Assembly: GCA_013349595.1 (NCBI GenBank)
Contig: DUZI01000007.1
Location: 1 to 16,384, forward strand
DNA: 16,384 bases
Reading direction: 5' to 3'
Origin: Nitrospirota bacterium
GTDB taxonomy: Bacteria; Nitrospirota; Thermodesulfovibrionia; Thermodesulfovibrionales; Dissulfurispiraceae
Position 1 is the stretch's first letter; every line of letters starts with the position of its first letter. Below are positions 1 through 6,942 of the stretch, piece by piece. The translations under genes and the position numbers were made by a program. The notes under the pieces are model-generated. The model did no database searches. It worked only from the letters and a program-made list of their open reading frames with translations, and had not been told where the DNA came from.

Positions 1-1
1 A

Positions 2-343
2 ACTCCTACACCAACTCCAACTCCTACACCTACACCAACTCCAACTCCTACACCTACTCCAACTCCAACTCCTACACCTACACCAACTCCAACTCCTACA
101 CCTACACCAACTCCAACTCCTACACCTACACCTACACCTACTCCTACTCCTACTCCAACTCCTACACCTACACCAACTCCAACTCCTACACCTACTCCAA
201 CTCCAACTCCTACACCTACACCTACTCCAACTCCTACACCTACACCTACTCCAACCCCAACACCTACACCAACTCCAACCCCAACACCTACACCAACTCC
301 AACCCCAACTCCAACTCCAACCCCAACTCCAACTCCTACACCA
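2..343 (+). repeat. Degenerate tandem hexanucleotide repeat encoding (Thr-Pro)57
   Basis: Uninterrupted alternation of Thr codons (ACT, ACA, a few ACC) and Pro codons (CCT, CCA, a few CCC), all in the frame of the downstream protein. Higher-order blocks of 12-30 bases recur, which points to growth by slippage or unequal recombination. ACG and CCG codons are absent. The repeat begins outside the window, so its full length is unknown. Confidence 0.95.
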
Positions 344-1669
344 ATTCCTTTAACAATGAATGCTTACAAACCAGACAGTAACAGCGATGGTAGTTTAACA
401 AGTGATATGACTCTTATAGGGAATATCTGGACTTCTTCAATGACAAGTCCAGTAGTCTCAAATATTGTTGGAACTTACAATAGCTCATCTTCTCCTATTA
501 TTTTTGAAAAATGGCCTTTTCAGTGTAGTCCAACTGTTTGTAGTGGTGGTGCTATAAGTGGTGTTATTTCTGGTGCAGGTGGTTCCACTTCTCCATATAC
601 TTATTTTGTAGGTCTTTATAGTAATCCATCTGGACAAGGTGGTGTTGTTTTTGGTAATTGGTCTGGTTCCATGAACCAACCTAATTTTTCCCATAGTGGT
701 AATGCCTACATAGTTGATATGGGGATTACAGGCCTTAATCCATCTAATCTATCTAGTTCAATTACAAACATAGATGTAACCCTTGGCACAGTAAATATTT
801 TTCGTTTTAATAATGAACAACAGAGTACTTATAACTATTACGAAGAGAGAAATAGATTTTCCTCAGTTAATGATTGGGGTATCTGGTTTAGCAGACTTAA
901 TGGGACAAAATATTCAGCTATACCATCAAGTGGTAATTGGGACTGGACAATGCATTTCACTACTTCTAATAAACATTACAACATTACAACTTCGATAACA
1001 CCTAATTATACTTATAATTATTTTAGTGGCAAGTCAGCAGGCTTTTGGGCAGATATTAGTGGCACACCAACAACAGGTATAGTAACTGGTGAGACTGTTG
1101 GGGTCTTTAATCCATATACGCATTCAACAGCCCCAAATGCCTACAGGGCAATAGGAATGGGTGTATGGATGGATACAAATAAATTTCTTACTATGCAATC
1201 TTCTAATCCGAATAAGCTTGAGGCCCTTAAAATTCCTCATGTGGAGGTTGGACAAACTAATCTTTCAGGATCGATTATATCAGGTAACGATTTTGTAAGT
1301 GTCCTTTTAAATAATGTGAAGTTTTTTGCTGCTGCCTCAGGACAAAAACCTACAATATGGGCAACACAGAATGTTACTGGTTCTTATTCTATGGCAACGG
1401 CAGGACAGATTAATGGTATATCTGTAACAGATCCACAGAACTTTTTTACTATAAGTAATGGTGCACCTACTAACCCCCTTACTGCAAACTTTCAATTCCA
1501 ACAGTGGTCAGGTGGTAAATGGTATGGGACTATTAGTCAAGGAATAGGGCAATTAAGTGGTGGTAGTTATACTGGTTTCATAAATTTTTCAGGAGTTGCA
1601 GCTGGTTCTTTTACAGGGACAACTTCTGGTAATATTCAAAACGGTTCAGCTGCTGGAGTTGTAAAATAA
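2..1669 (+). CDS. Secreted/surface protein with Thr-Pro linker, 5'-truncated
   Basis: The reading frame is open from base 2, so the gene starts before the window; 555 codons plus a stop are visible. An ATG at 356 sits in this same frame and has no good ribosome site, so it is internal. The first 114 codons are 57 Thr-Pro dipeptides, the kind of stiff extended linker that separates domains of exported proteins. The rest (about 440 residues) is rich in Ser, Thr, Gly and Asn with alternating hydrophobic residues, as in beta-sandwich or beta-helix surface proteins. Two Cys lie 6 residues apart near codon 176. The C-terminus has repeated Gly/Ser-Gly-Thr segments and ends in AAGVVK; I see no LPXTG motif and no transmembrane anchor. 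An adhesin or envelope-attached role is inferred from composition only, and I do not recognise a named family. It is convergent with trpG, 17 bases away. Confidence 0.75.
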   Translation, partial: TPTPTPTPTPTPTPTPTPTPTPTPTPTPTPTPTPTPTPTPTPTPTPTPTPTPTPTPTPTPTPTPTPTPTPTPTPTPTPTPTPTPTPTPTPTPTPTPTPTPTPTPTPTPTPTPTPIPLTMNAYKPDSNSDGSLTSDMTLIGNIWTSSMTSPVVSNIVGTYNSSSSPIIFEKWPFQCSPTVCSGGAISGVISGAGGSTSPYTYFVGLYSNPSGQGGVVFGNWSGSMNQPNFSHSGNAYIVDMGITGLNPSNLSSSITNIDVTLGTVNIFRFNNEQQSTYNYYEERNRFSSVNDWGIWFSRLNGTKYSAIPSSGNWDWTMHFTTSNKHYNITTSITPNYTYNYFSGKSAGFWADISGTPTTGIVTGETVGVFNPYTHSTAPNAYRAIGMGVWMDTNKFLTMQSSNPNKLEALKIPHVEVGQTNLSGSIISGNDFVSVLLNNVKFFAAASGQKPTIWATQNVTGSYSMATAGQINGISVTDPQNFFTISNGAPTNPLTANFQFQQWSGGKWYGTISQGIGQLSGGSYTGFINFSGVAAGSFTGTTSGNIQNGSAAGVVK

Positions 1670-1686
1670 TAACCTTTGAGCTGTTT

Positions 1687-2259
1687 TTAAGATTTTTTAA
1701 AATTCAGAAAATTTTGTAATAGATCCTTTCCTGAAGGGGTAAGTATTGATTCTGGGTGAAACTGCACACCTTCAACAATATACTCCCTGTGCCTGACTGC
1801 CATTATCAAATCATCTTCAGTCCATGCACTAATTTCAAGGCATTCAGGAAGGGTTTCCCGTTTAATAATCAAAGAATGATAACGCGTTGCATCAAAGGGA
1901 TTAGGAAGTCCATTAAATATGGTTTTATTGTCATGAAATATTTTTGATGTCTTACCATGCATGAGTTTTGGTGCCCTTATAATATCTCCACCAAATACAG
2001 CCCCTATTGACTGATGTCCTAAGCAAACCCCTAATATTGGAATTACACCGGCAAACCTTTTTATAACTTCCATTGATATGCCTGCTTCATTGGGTGAGCA
2101 AGGCCCAGGAGATATGACAATATATTGAGGATTTAGTTTTTCTATATCATCAAGGGTAATCTTGTCATTTCTAAAAACCTTTACATCTGCACCTAATTCC
2201 CCAAAATATTGGACAAGGTTATAAGTAAATGAATCATAGTTATCAATCATTAAAAGCAT
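1687..2259 (-). CDS. trpG: Anthranilate synthase component II (glutamine amidotransferase)
   Basis: This 190-residue class I glutamine amidotransferase releases ammonia from glutamine for the TrpE subunit. The N-terminal MIDNYDSFTYNLVQY signature is present, the oxyanion strand PGPCSP lies at residues 51-56, the nucleophile Cys79 sits in GVCLGHQ, and the His168/Glu170 catalytic pair is in QFHPES. Length is normal for a free-standing TrpG/PabA. Its ATG follows the trpE stop after one base, with a GGGAGA ribosome site inside the end of trpE, so the two are translationally coupled. Homologues can also serve PabB in folate synthesis (amphibolic PabA), so a dual role cannot be excluded. No trpD, C, F, B or A gene follows: the next gene is convergent. 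Confidence 0.93.
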   Translation of the reverse strand: MLLMIDNYDSFTYNLVQYFGELGADVKVFRNDKITLDDIEKLNPQYIVISPGPCSPNEAGISMEVIKRFAGVIPILGVCLGHQSIGAVFGGDIIRAPKLMHGKTSKIFHDNKTIFNGLPNPFDATRYHSLIIKRETLPECLEISAWTEDDLIMAVRHREYIVEGVQFHPESILTPSGKDLLQNFLNFKKS

Positions 2260-2260
2260 A

Positions 2261-3739
2261 CTATCTCTCCCTGAAAAACTCTGTTGCCTTTAACATTGCC
2301 TTTGCCTTATTAATTGTCTCAACATACTCAGATTGAGGATCAGAATCTGCAACTATCCCAGCACCAGCTTGGATGTAAACATCTTTACCCTTAATAATCA
2401 ATGTCCTTATGGTAATACAAGTATCCATATTCCCTGAATAACCAAAGTAACCTATAGCCCCAGCGTAAATACCTCTCTTTGTAGGTTCAAGTTCTTCTAT
2501 TATCTCCATAGCCCTTACTTTTGGTGCACCTGACACGGTCCCTGCAGGAAAAGTGGCAGAGAAGACATCGAAGGCATCAAGCCCTTTTTTTATCCTGCCT
2601 TTCACATTTGATACGATATGCATTACATGGCTATATCTTTCAATGGTCATTAAATCTGTTACCCTTACAGTTGAAATTTCAGCTACTTTTCCTACATCAT
2701 TTCTACCTAAATCAACAAGCATGATGTGTTCAGCCCTTTCCTTAGGGTCTTGAAGCAAATCTTTTTCTAACATCAAGTCCTCTTTCTCTGTCTTGCCTCT
2801 TTTTCTCGTCCCTGCTATTGGCCTTACTGTGATTTCTCCATCTTCACATCTAACAAGTATCTCAGGTGAAGAACCAACAATGCTTTCATCTCCTATATCA
2901 AGGAAATACATATAAGGTGAGGGGTTTATCAATCTTAAAGCCCTATAAATGTCAAAGGCCCTATGATTAGTTTCTTTATGAAATCTCTGAGACAGTACCA
3001 CTTGGACAATATCTCCTGCATAGATATATTCCTTTGCCCTATTAACGGCATCTATGAAATCTTCTTTTGTAAAATTTGACTTTACTTCGCCAATAATCTC
3101 ATCCTTTGTAATCTTCTCATTAATAACACCTTCAAGTGAGCCTCTCTTGAGTTGCCTAATTATAGAGTCAATCTCCCTTTTTGCCTTGTTATAAAGACTC
3201 TTTAGATTTTTGCCCTTTACATAGACATTATTTACTACTTTTATAGTTTGCCTTAGATTATCAAAGATAAGTATGTTTTTAGGCATCAACATAAATAAAT
3301 CAGGCATAGGTATATGAGACTTATTATTTCTTTTTGGTAACTTTTCAAAAAACCTAACTATATCGTATCCAATGTAACCAACAAAACCGCCATAAAATCT
3401 CGGAAGATCCTTATAGCCTACTGGTTTAAAAATAGAAAGTATTTCCTTTACTATTGTTAGAGGGTTGATATCCAATACCTTTTCAGTCTTATCCTCGATA
3501 TTTTTTATAATAGTCCTCTCATTTTTATAAGAAACTGTTATTAAAGGGTTAAGTCCGATGAAAGAATAACGAGCCCATTTCTCACCACCAACTACACTTT
3601 CAAGCAAAAAAGAGGGCTTTTTCTTAAGGCAGATAAAAGCAGACACAGGTGTGGTTAAGTCACCAATTATCTCTTCGTAAAGGGGTATAAGATTTCCCTC
3701 TTTTGAGAGATTTATAAATTCATCAAGGGAGTGATTCAT
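2261..3739 (-). CDS. trpE: Anthranilate synthase component I
   Basis: Uses chorismate and ammonia from TrpG to make anthranilate, the first committed step of tryptophan synthesis. From the start chosen here the protein has 492 residues, normal for TrpE. The N-terminal domain carries LLES (residues 45-48), a motif linked to tryptophan feedback binding, followed by RYSFIG. The chorismate-binding domain shows RPIAGTRKRG, the DLGRND segment, GTVSGAPKVRAMEII and the terminal GAGIVADSDP block. An in-frame ATG at 3856 would add 39 residues, but those codons run through the inverted-repeat element and the promoter described separately. They lack TrpE-like sequence, and the core TrpE alignment begins at NHSLDEFINLSKEGNLIP. 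Neither ATG has a good ribosome site; a leaderless message would explain this for 3739. Identity is secure; the start is probable. Confidence 0.93.
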   Translation of the reverse strand: MNHSLDEFINLSKEGNLIPLYEEIIGDLTTPVSAFICLKKKPSFLLESVVGGEKWARYSFIGLNPLITVSYKNERTIIKNIEDKTEKVLDINPLTIVKEILSIFKPVGYKDLPRFYGGFVGYIGYDIVRFFEKLPKRNNKSHIPMPDLFMLMPKNILIFDNLRQTIKVVNNVYVKGKNLKSLYNKAKREIDSIIRQLKRGSLEGVINEKITKDEIIGEVKSNFTKEDFIDAVNRAKEYIYAGDIVQVVLSQRFHKETNHRAFDIYRALRLINPSPYMYFLDIGDESIVGSSPEILVRCEDGEITVRPIAGTRKRGKTEKEDLMLEKDLLQDPKERAEHIMLVDLGRNDVGKVAEISTVRVTDLMTIERYSHVMHIVSNVKGRIKKGLDAFDVFSATFPAGTVSGAPKVRAMEIIEELEPTKRGIYAGAIGYFGYSGNMDTCITIRTLIIKGKDVYIQAGAGIVADSDPQSEYVETINKAKAMLKATEFFRER

Positions 3740-3747
3740 AGGGGCAT

Positions 3748-3776
3748 ATTTTAATGAATAAATTATTTTTTGGCAA
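3748..3776 (-). promoter_or_regulatory. Candidate sigma-70 promoter for trpEG
   Basis: On the minus strand a TTGCCA box (3776-3771) and a TAAAAT box (3753-3748) are 17 bases apart, each one mismatch from consensus. The predicted +1 is near 3741, two bases before the ATG at 3739. The transcript would be essentially leaderless, which fits the missing Shine-Dalgarno sequence. No experimental support. Confidence 0.5.
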
Positions 3777-3805
3777 ATGGCTTGATAAACTTTAAAATAG
3801 CGCTT

Positions 3806-3936
3806 AGGAAGGGCTGTTTCAGGCTTTTTATAATCGACAAATTTTGCTTTATTCATTATAATGCAATGCCTTATGACAAAACCCTAGGAACTTTTTTTAT
3901 AAGGTGTCGTATAAAAATTCCACACCAGCCCTTCCT
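3806..3936. repeat. 131-bp imperfect palindrome upstream of trpE
   Basis: The outer arms 3806-3816 and 3926-3936 are a perfect 11-bp inverted repeat (AGGAAGGGCTG and its complement). After an 8-base partly matching stretch on each side, the inner arms continue TTTTTATA-(AT)-CGACA against its complement, with only a 2-base bulge. This gives about 24 strict base pairs. The interior holds the palindrome CATTATAATG (3854-3863) and a smaller GGTGT/ACACC hairpin (3903-3926). It could be a MITE-like insertion or a foldable leader. It overlaps the longest possible trpE reading frame, which is one reason to prefer the shorter start. No clear target duplication was found. Confidence 0.6.
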
Positions 3937-4003
3937 TGCTGATTTTATTTAGCTTTTTAGTTCTATCGCCGATTTTCGGATAAATATAATGCCAACTTTT
4001 ACT

Positions 4004-4084
4004 GCACCCCTTTGTCAAGGGGGATACAGGGAGTTTTAATTCACTTTATTAAAGAACAATAAAGGGGGTTTTAAAAAATTCATT
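4004..4084. repeat. REP-like C-run/G-run intergenic repeat
   Basis: A perfect stem CCCCTT-TGTC-AAGGGG (about 4005-4020) is followed by two near-direct copies of a GGG(A/G)G-TTTTAA unit (around 4029 and 4064), each leading into an ATTCA sequence. This resembles short C-run/G-run palindromic repeats scattered between genes in many anaerobe genomes, from memory and unchecked. It lacks an adjacent U-tract, so it is not an obvious terminator. Confidence 0.45.
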
Positions 4085-4129
4085 AACGACCAATTGACAA
4101 ATTACATCCTGATATTGACAATATTCTAC

Positions 4130-4435
4130 ATGAAACAAAAACTCCCCATTGGCATTAGCAATCTCAGAAAAATAACCACAGAAGGCTATGTCTATGTTGA
4201 CAAGACAAGTTATGTCTATGAACTTGTAAATACAGGCAATTATCTCTCGCCCCCCTAGATTTGGAAAGTCTTTATTTATTGACACCTTAAAAAGAGGCTT
4301 GAGATTGAGTGAGAGAATATAAGATTATAAGCGGTTGTTTCAGTGAATTGATAGAAAAAGCTAAAGAAAAGAGTGGAAGTCATACTGATAGATGAATATG
4401 ACAACCCAAAATCAGTGATAGAACTGAGAACTTAA
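4130..4435 (+). pseudogene. Relic of AAA-ATPase-like / PD-(D/E)XK family gene (PF09820 type)
   Basis: From ATG 4130 the reading KLPIGISNLRKITTEGYVYVDKT is the typical start of the AAA-ATPase-like family (PF09820), usually followed by a PD-(D/E)XK nuclease domain. The frame ends at TAG 4256 inside a run of six C. The next frame continues with SRPPRFGKSLFIDTLK (from 4245), the Walker A region, then stops at TAA. A third segment reads VEVILIDEYDNP (4373-4408), the Walker B region, and stops at 4433. Walker A and B are only about 47 codons apart, shorter than I recall for the family, so an internal deletion is likely. The rest of the ATPase and the whole nuclease domain are gone. At least two frame disruptions plus the truncation make it non-functional. 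These genes are numerous and mobile in anaerobes; their function is not well established. Confidence 0.8.
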
Positions 4436-4521
4436 TAAAATCAAGTAGGAAGGGTTTGTCCTTAAAATAGCGATAGAAGTAGCTATAGATATTATTGAAG
4501 TTTTTTAAATAAATTAACTTT

Positions 4522-4526
4522 GGAGG
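4522..4526 (+). promoter_or_regulatory. Ribosome binding site of leuC
   Basis: GGAGG lies four bases before the ATG at 4531, a strong site that fixes the start. No convincing -35/-10 pair was found in the preceding 100 bases. Confidence 0.75.
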
Positions 4527-4530
4527 TTTT

Positions 4531-5790
4531 ATGACTATTACTGAGAAAATTCTGGCTGTTCATTCTGGCAAAAAAGAGGTTTATCCAGGTGAATTGATTA
4601 ATGCAAAGGTTGATTTAATCCTTGCAAACGATATCACGGCACCTATAGCAATCAAAGAGTTTGAAAAGATTGGCGCAAAAAAGGTATTTGATAAAGACAG
4701 GATTGCCCTCATACCAGACCACTTTGCACCACAAAAGGATATTAAGGCTGCAGAGCAATGTAAGATGCTAAAGGATTTTTCAAGGGGACACGATTTAAGT
4801 CTTTATTTTGAAGTAGGCAGGATGGGGATAGAACATGCCTTACTGCCAGAGCAGGGTTTGGTAGTCCCAGGTGATTTGGTGATTGGTGCAGATAGTCATA
4901 CATGCACTTATGGTGCCCTTGGAGCCTTTGCAACAGGTGTTGGCTCAACAGATGTTGCCTCTGCTATGGCAACTGGAGAGTGTTGGTTTAAGGTGCCTGA
5001 AACAATAAAGTTTATCTACTATGGCAATTTGAATAAATGGGTCAGTGGTAAGGACTTAATACTTTATACAATTGGAGATATTGGTGTAGATGGTGCTTTA
5101 TATATGGCAATGGAATTTACAGGAGAGGCAATATCTAATTTGCCCATGCACGGAAGGCTTACAATGTGTAACATGGCAATAGAGGCAGGAGGTAAAAATG
5201 GCATTATTGCACCTGATAAGATTACTGAAGAATATGTAAAAGTGCGGGCCAAAAGGGATTATAAGTTTTATTTTTCTGATGAAAAAGCGGTTTATAGAGA
5301 AATAAAAGAATATGATTGCTCCAAGATCAAACCAACTGTTGCATGCCCCCATTTGCCATCTAATACAAAACCAGCAGAGGAACTTGCTAATATTTCAATC
5401 GATCAGGTTGTAATAGGCTCATGCACAAATGGCAGGCTTGAAGACCTCCGTGAGTCAGCAATGATACTTAAGGGCAAAAAGGTTAATCCAAATGTGAGGA
5501 TGATAGTATTCCCAGCTACACAACAGATTTATAAAGAAGCCATGAAAGAAGGTCTTCTTGAGATATTTATAGATGCAGAGGCGGTTGTATCAACCCCTAC
5601 CTGTGGTCCTTGCTTGGGTGGGCATATGGGAATACTCGCAAAGGGAGAAAAGGCAATAGCTACAACAAATAGAAATTTTGTCGGCAGGATGGGACATCCT
5701 GACAGCGAGGTCTATTTGTCAAATCCTGCGATTGCTACTGCCTCAGCAGTGCTTGGAAGGATTGGATTACCTGAGGAATTGGGGTTATAA
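4531..5790 (+). CDS. leuC: 3-isopropylmalate dehydratase large subunit (LeuC/aconitase family)
   Basis: A 419-residue aconitase-superfamily catalytic subunit, the length of the compact LeuC/HacA type. In leucine synthesis it isomerises 2-isopropylmalate to 3-isopropylmalate through a dehydration/hydration at a [4Fe-4S] cluster, together with the small subunit LeuD. Visible signatures are GADSHTCTYGALGAFATGVG (about 126-145), GSCTNGR with Cys298, and PTCGPCLGG with Cys358 and Cys361; these three Cys are the expected cluster ligands. The GRLEDLR segment follows Cys298, as in LeuC-type enzymes. The start is set by the GGAGG site. The small subunit gene, usually adjacent, is missing here: the stop codon abuts the ridA-like ATG. 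Homoaconitase or another small-molecule hydro-lyase specificity is possible, because substrate choice lies mostly in the small subunit. Confidence 0.88.
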   Translation: MTITEKILAVHSGKKEVYPGELINAKVDLILANDITAPIAIKEFEKIGAKKVFDKDRIALIPDHFAPQKDIKAAEQCKMLKDFSRGHDLSLYFEVGRMGIEHALLPEQGLVVPGDLVIGADSHTCTYGALGAFATGVGSTDVASAMATGECWFKVPETIKFIYYGNLNKWVSGKDLILYTIGDIGVDGALYMAMEFTGEAISNLPMHGRLTMCNMAIEAGGKNGIIAPDKITEEYVKVRAKRDYKFYFSDEKAVYREIKEYDCSKIKPTVACPHLPSNTKPAEELANISIDQVVIGSCTNGRLEDLRESAMILKGKKVNPNVRMIVFPATQQIYKEAMKEGLLEIFIDAEAVVSTPTCGPCLGGHMGILAKGEKAIATTNRNFVGRMGHPDSEVYLSNPAIATASAVLGRIGLPEELGL

Positions 5791-6255
5791 ATGCAATCAA
5801 TAATAGAGAAAAGGCTAAAAGAACTGGAAATTGATATTGACTTTTCCTTTTCCCCTGTCGGTTCATATATTCCCTGTTTGGAGATTGACAAGTTAATATA
5901 TCTAAGTGGTATTTTGCCTATCAAAGATGGGGTATTGATGCACAAAGGCAAGATAGGTGATGACTTGTCTATTGAAGAGACAATACAATGCACAAGGCAA
6001 ATTATTGCAAATGGATTAAACATACTAAAAAATCATCTCGGCAATCTTGATGAAATACACAGATGTGTAAAGGTGATGGGTTATATTGCAGTAAGGGACG
6101 ATTTTTATGATCATCCAAAGGTGATGAACTACTGCTCTTCTTTATTGATAGATATTTTTGGTGAATCAGGAAGGCATGTTCGCTCAGTGATTGGTGTATC
6201 ATCCTTGCCTTTAAATTCTCCTATTCTCATAGATTTTATCTTTCAAAGAAAATAG
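5791..6255 (+). CDS. RidA family protein (YjgF/YER057c/UK114)
   Basis: A 154-residue protein of the RidA superfamily, in the longer subgroup resembling YjgF_endoribonc (PF14588). RidA proteins form trimers and hydrolyse reactive enamine/imine intermediates released by PLP enzymes; the exact substrate of this subgroup is not settled. Recognisable parts are LIYLSGILPIKDG (sheet and turn near residues 32-44), a central helix region QIIANGLNILKNHLGNLDEI, then VKVMGYIAV. The C-terminal GRHVRSVIGVSSLPLNSPILIDFI contains the conserved Arg before the GVxxLP turn. The ATG directly follows the leuC stop with no gap and its own stop abuts the next ATG, so the three genes should be co-translated. A link with branched-chain amino acid synthesis fits the family, because 2-aminoacrylate stress affects it, but is inferred here. 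Confidence 0.85.
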   Translation: MQSIIEKRLKELEIDIDFSFSPVGSYIPCLEIDKLIYLSGILPIKDGVLMHKGKIGDDLSIEETIQCTRQIIANGLNILKNHLGNLDEIHRCVKVMGYIAVRDDFYDHPKVMNYCSSLLIDIFGESGRHVRSVIGVSSLPLNSPILIDFIFQRK

Positions 6256-6897
6256 ATGAACTTAGAACTTGTCCCGATAAAGATCGAAAATGGTGAAGAA
6301 AAGGCTTGGCAGAAAGTATGTAAACTCCCAAGCCTTGATGTTTGTAAGAGGACAGGCTCTATTTTTGACATCAATAAAGGTTGTTATATACTTAATTCTT
6401 TTGGACAGGAATTTATGATCAATCCTTGTGAAATGCTTATAAAGGCAGTTGATAATTGTCCGCATGGCGAGATTTTTCTTGTAAGGCTAAAAGATTTTTT
6501 TAGAATATCTGTGCTCTCTTATATGAGTAGTGCCCAAAATATTGGTTTATCAGGTAGGCTGCTAAGACCCATAGATTTGAAGGGTGGACATCGTTTTTCA
6601 ACAGGAACACATGTATTGCCCCTTGAAATGATTGCCCAAAAATATAATAAGAATAGAGATGGCTTTGTCGATAGAGGTTTGCAGTATGGTGCAATAGAGA
6701 TAAAAGGTTATGGTGATGCCTATATAAGGCTATTTCCATTTTCACGAGTTCCTGTGGATTTAATCTTATGGCTTGAAGATGAGGAATTTCCTGCAAAGGT
6801 TGACTTGTTCTTTGATTCTACCTGTGAACTACAAATATCCCTCTCAGATGTAATTTGGGCGATTGCGATGATGTGTTGTGTGATAATGATTGACTAA
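6256..6897 (+). CDS. DUF3786 domain protein
   Basis: A 213-residue soluble protein with no signal peptide or transmembrane helix. Its C-terminal half, RLFPFSRVPVDLILWLEDEE followed by FPAKVDLFFDST (from about residue 158), matches my memory of the DUF3786 domain (PF12654), found mostly in anaerobic bacteria and archaea and sometimes attached to Fe-S or corrinoid-related proteins. The middle part, LRPIDLKGGHRFSTGTHVLP, is also typical. The function of the family is unknown to me. Seven Cys are scattered without a CxxC motif, so there is no clear metal site. The final residues (AMMCCVIMID) look unlike the usual ending, so a late frameshift or divergence is possible. It abuts the ridA-like gene, suggesting a shared transcript with leuC and ridA. 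Confidence 0.7.
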   Translation: MNLELVPIKIENGEEKAWQKVCKLPSLDVCKRTGSIFDINKGCYILNSFGQEFMINPCEMLIKAVDNCPHGEIFLVRLKDFFRISVLSYMSSAQNIGLSGRLLRPIDLKGGHRFSTGTHVLPLEMIAQKYNKNRDGFVDRGLQYGAIEIKGYGDAYIRLFPFSRVPVDLILWLEDEEFPAKVDLFFDSTCELQISLSDVIWAIAMMCCVIMID

Positions 6898-6942
6898 AAT
6901 GCCTTGTAATCACTTTTTTATAAATCTCCCTAAAAGTGGGAT

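Noticed and set aside
1..350. Tandem repeat as a CRISPR array or minisatellite origin
   Set aside because: There are no spacers; the unit is a hexanucleotide kept strictly in frame as Thr-Pro with the downstream protein.
1670..1686. Terminator between the surface gene and trpG
   Set aside because: Only 17 bases separate the convergent stops and no stem with a U-run is visible there.
3740..3856. 39-codon N-terminal extension of TrpE from ATG 3856
   Set aside because: It is unlike TrpE sequences, overlaps a palindrome and the best promoter, and gives a protein longer than the family norm. Kept as an annotation caution only.
4094..4120. Two TTGACA boxes as promoters for the relic or leuC
   Set aside because: Neither has a fitting -10 box at 16-18 bases; they may be only a chance repeat of ATTGACAA.
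4049..4285. 78-codon open frame on the minus strand
   Set aside because: It is antisense to the clear Walker A fragment of the relic and shows no coding features of its own.
5712..6023. 103-codon open frame on the minus strand across the leuC/ridA junction
   Set aside because: Both sense-strand genes here have strong family signatures; this is the complement of their codons.
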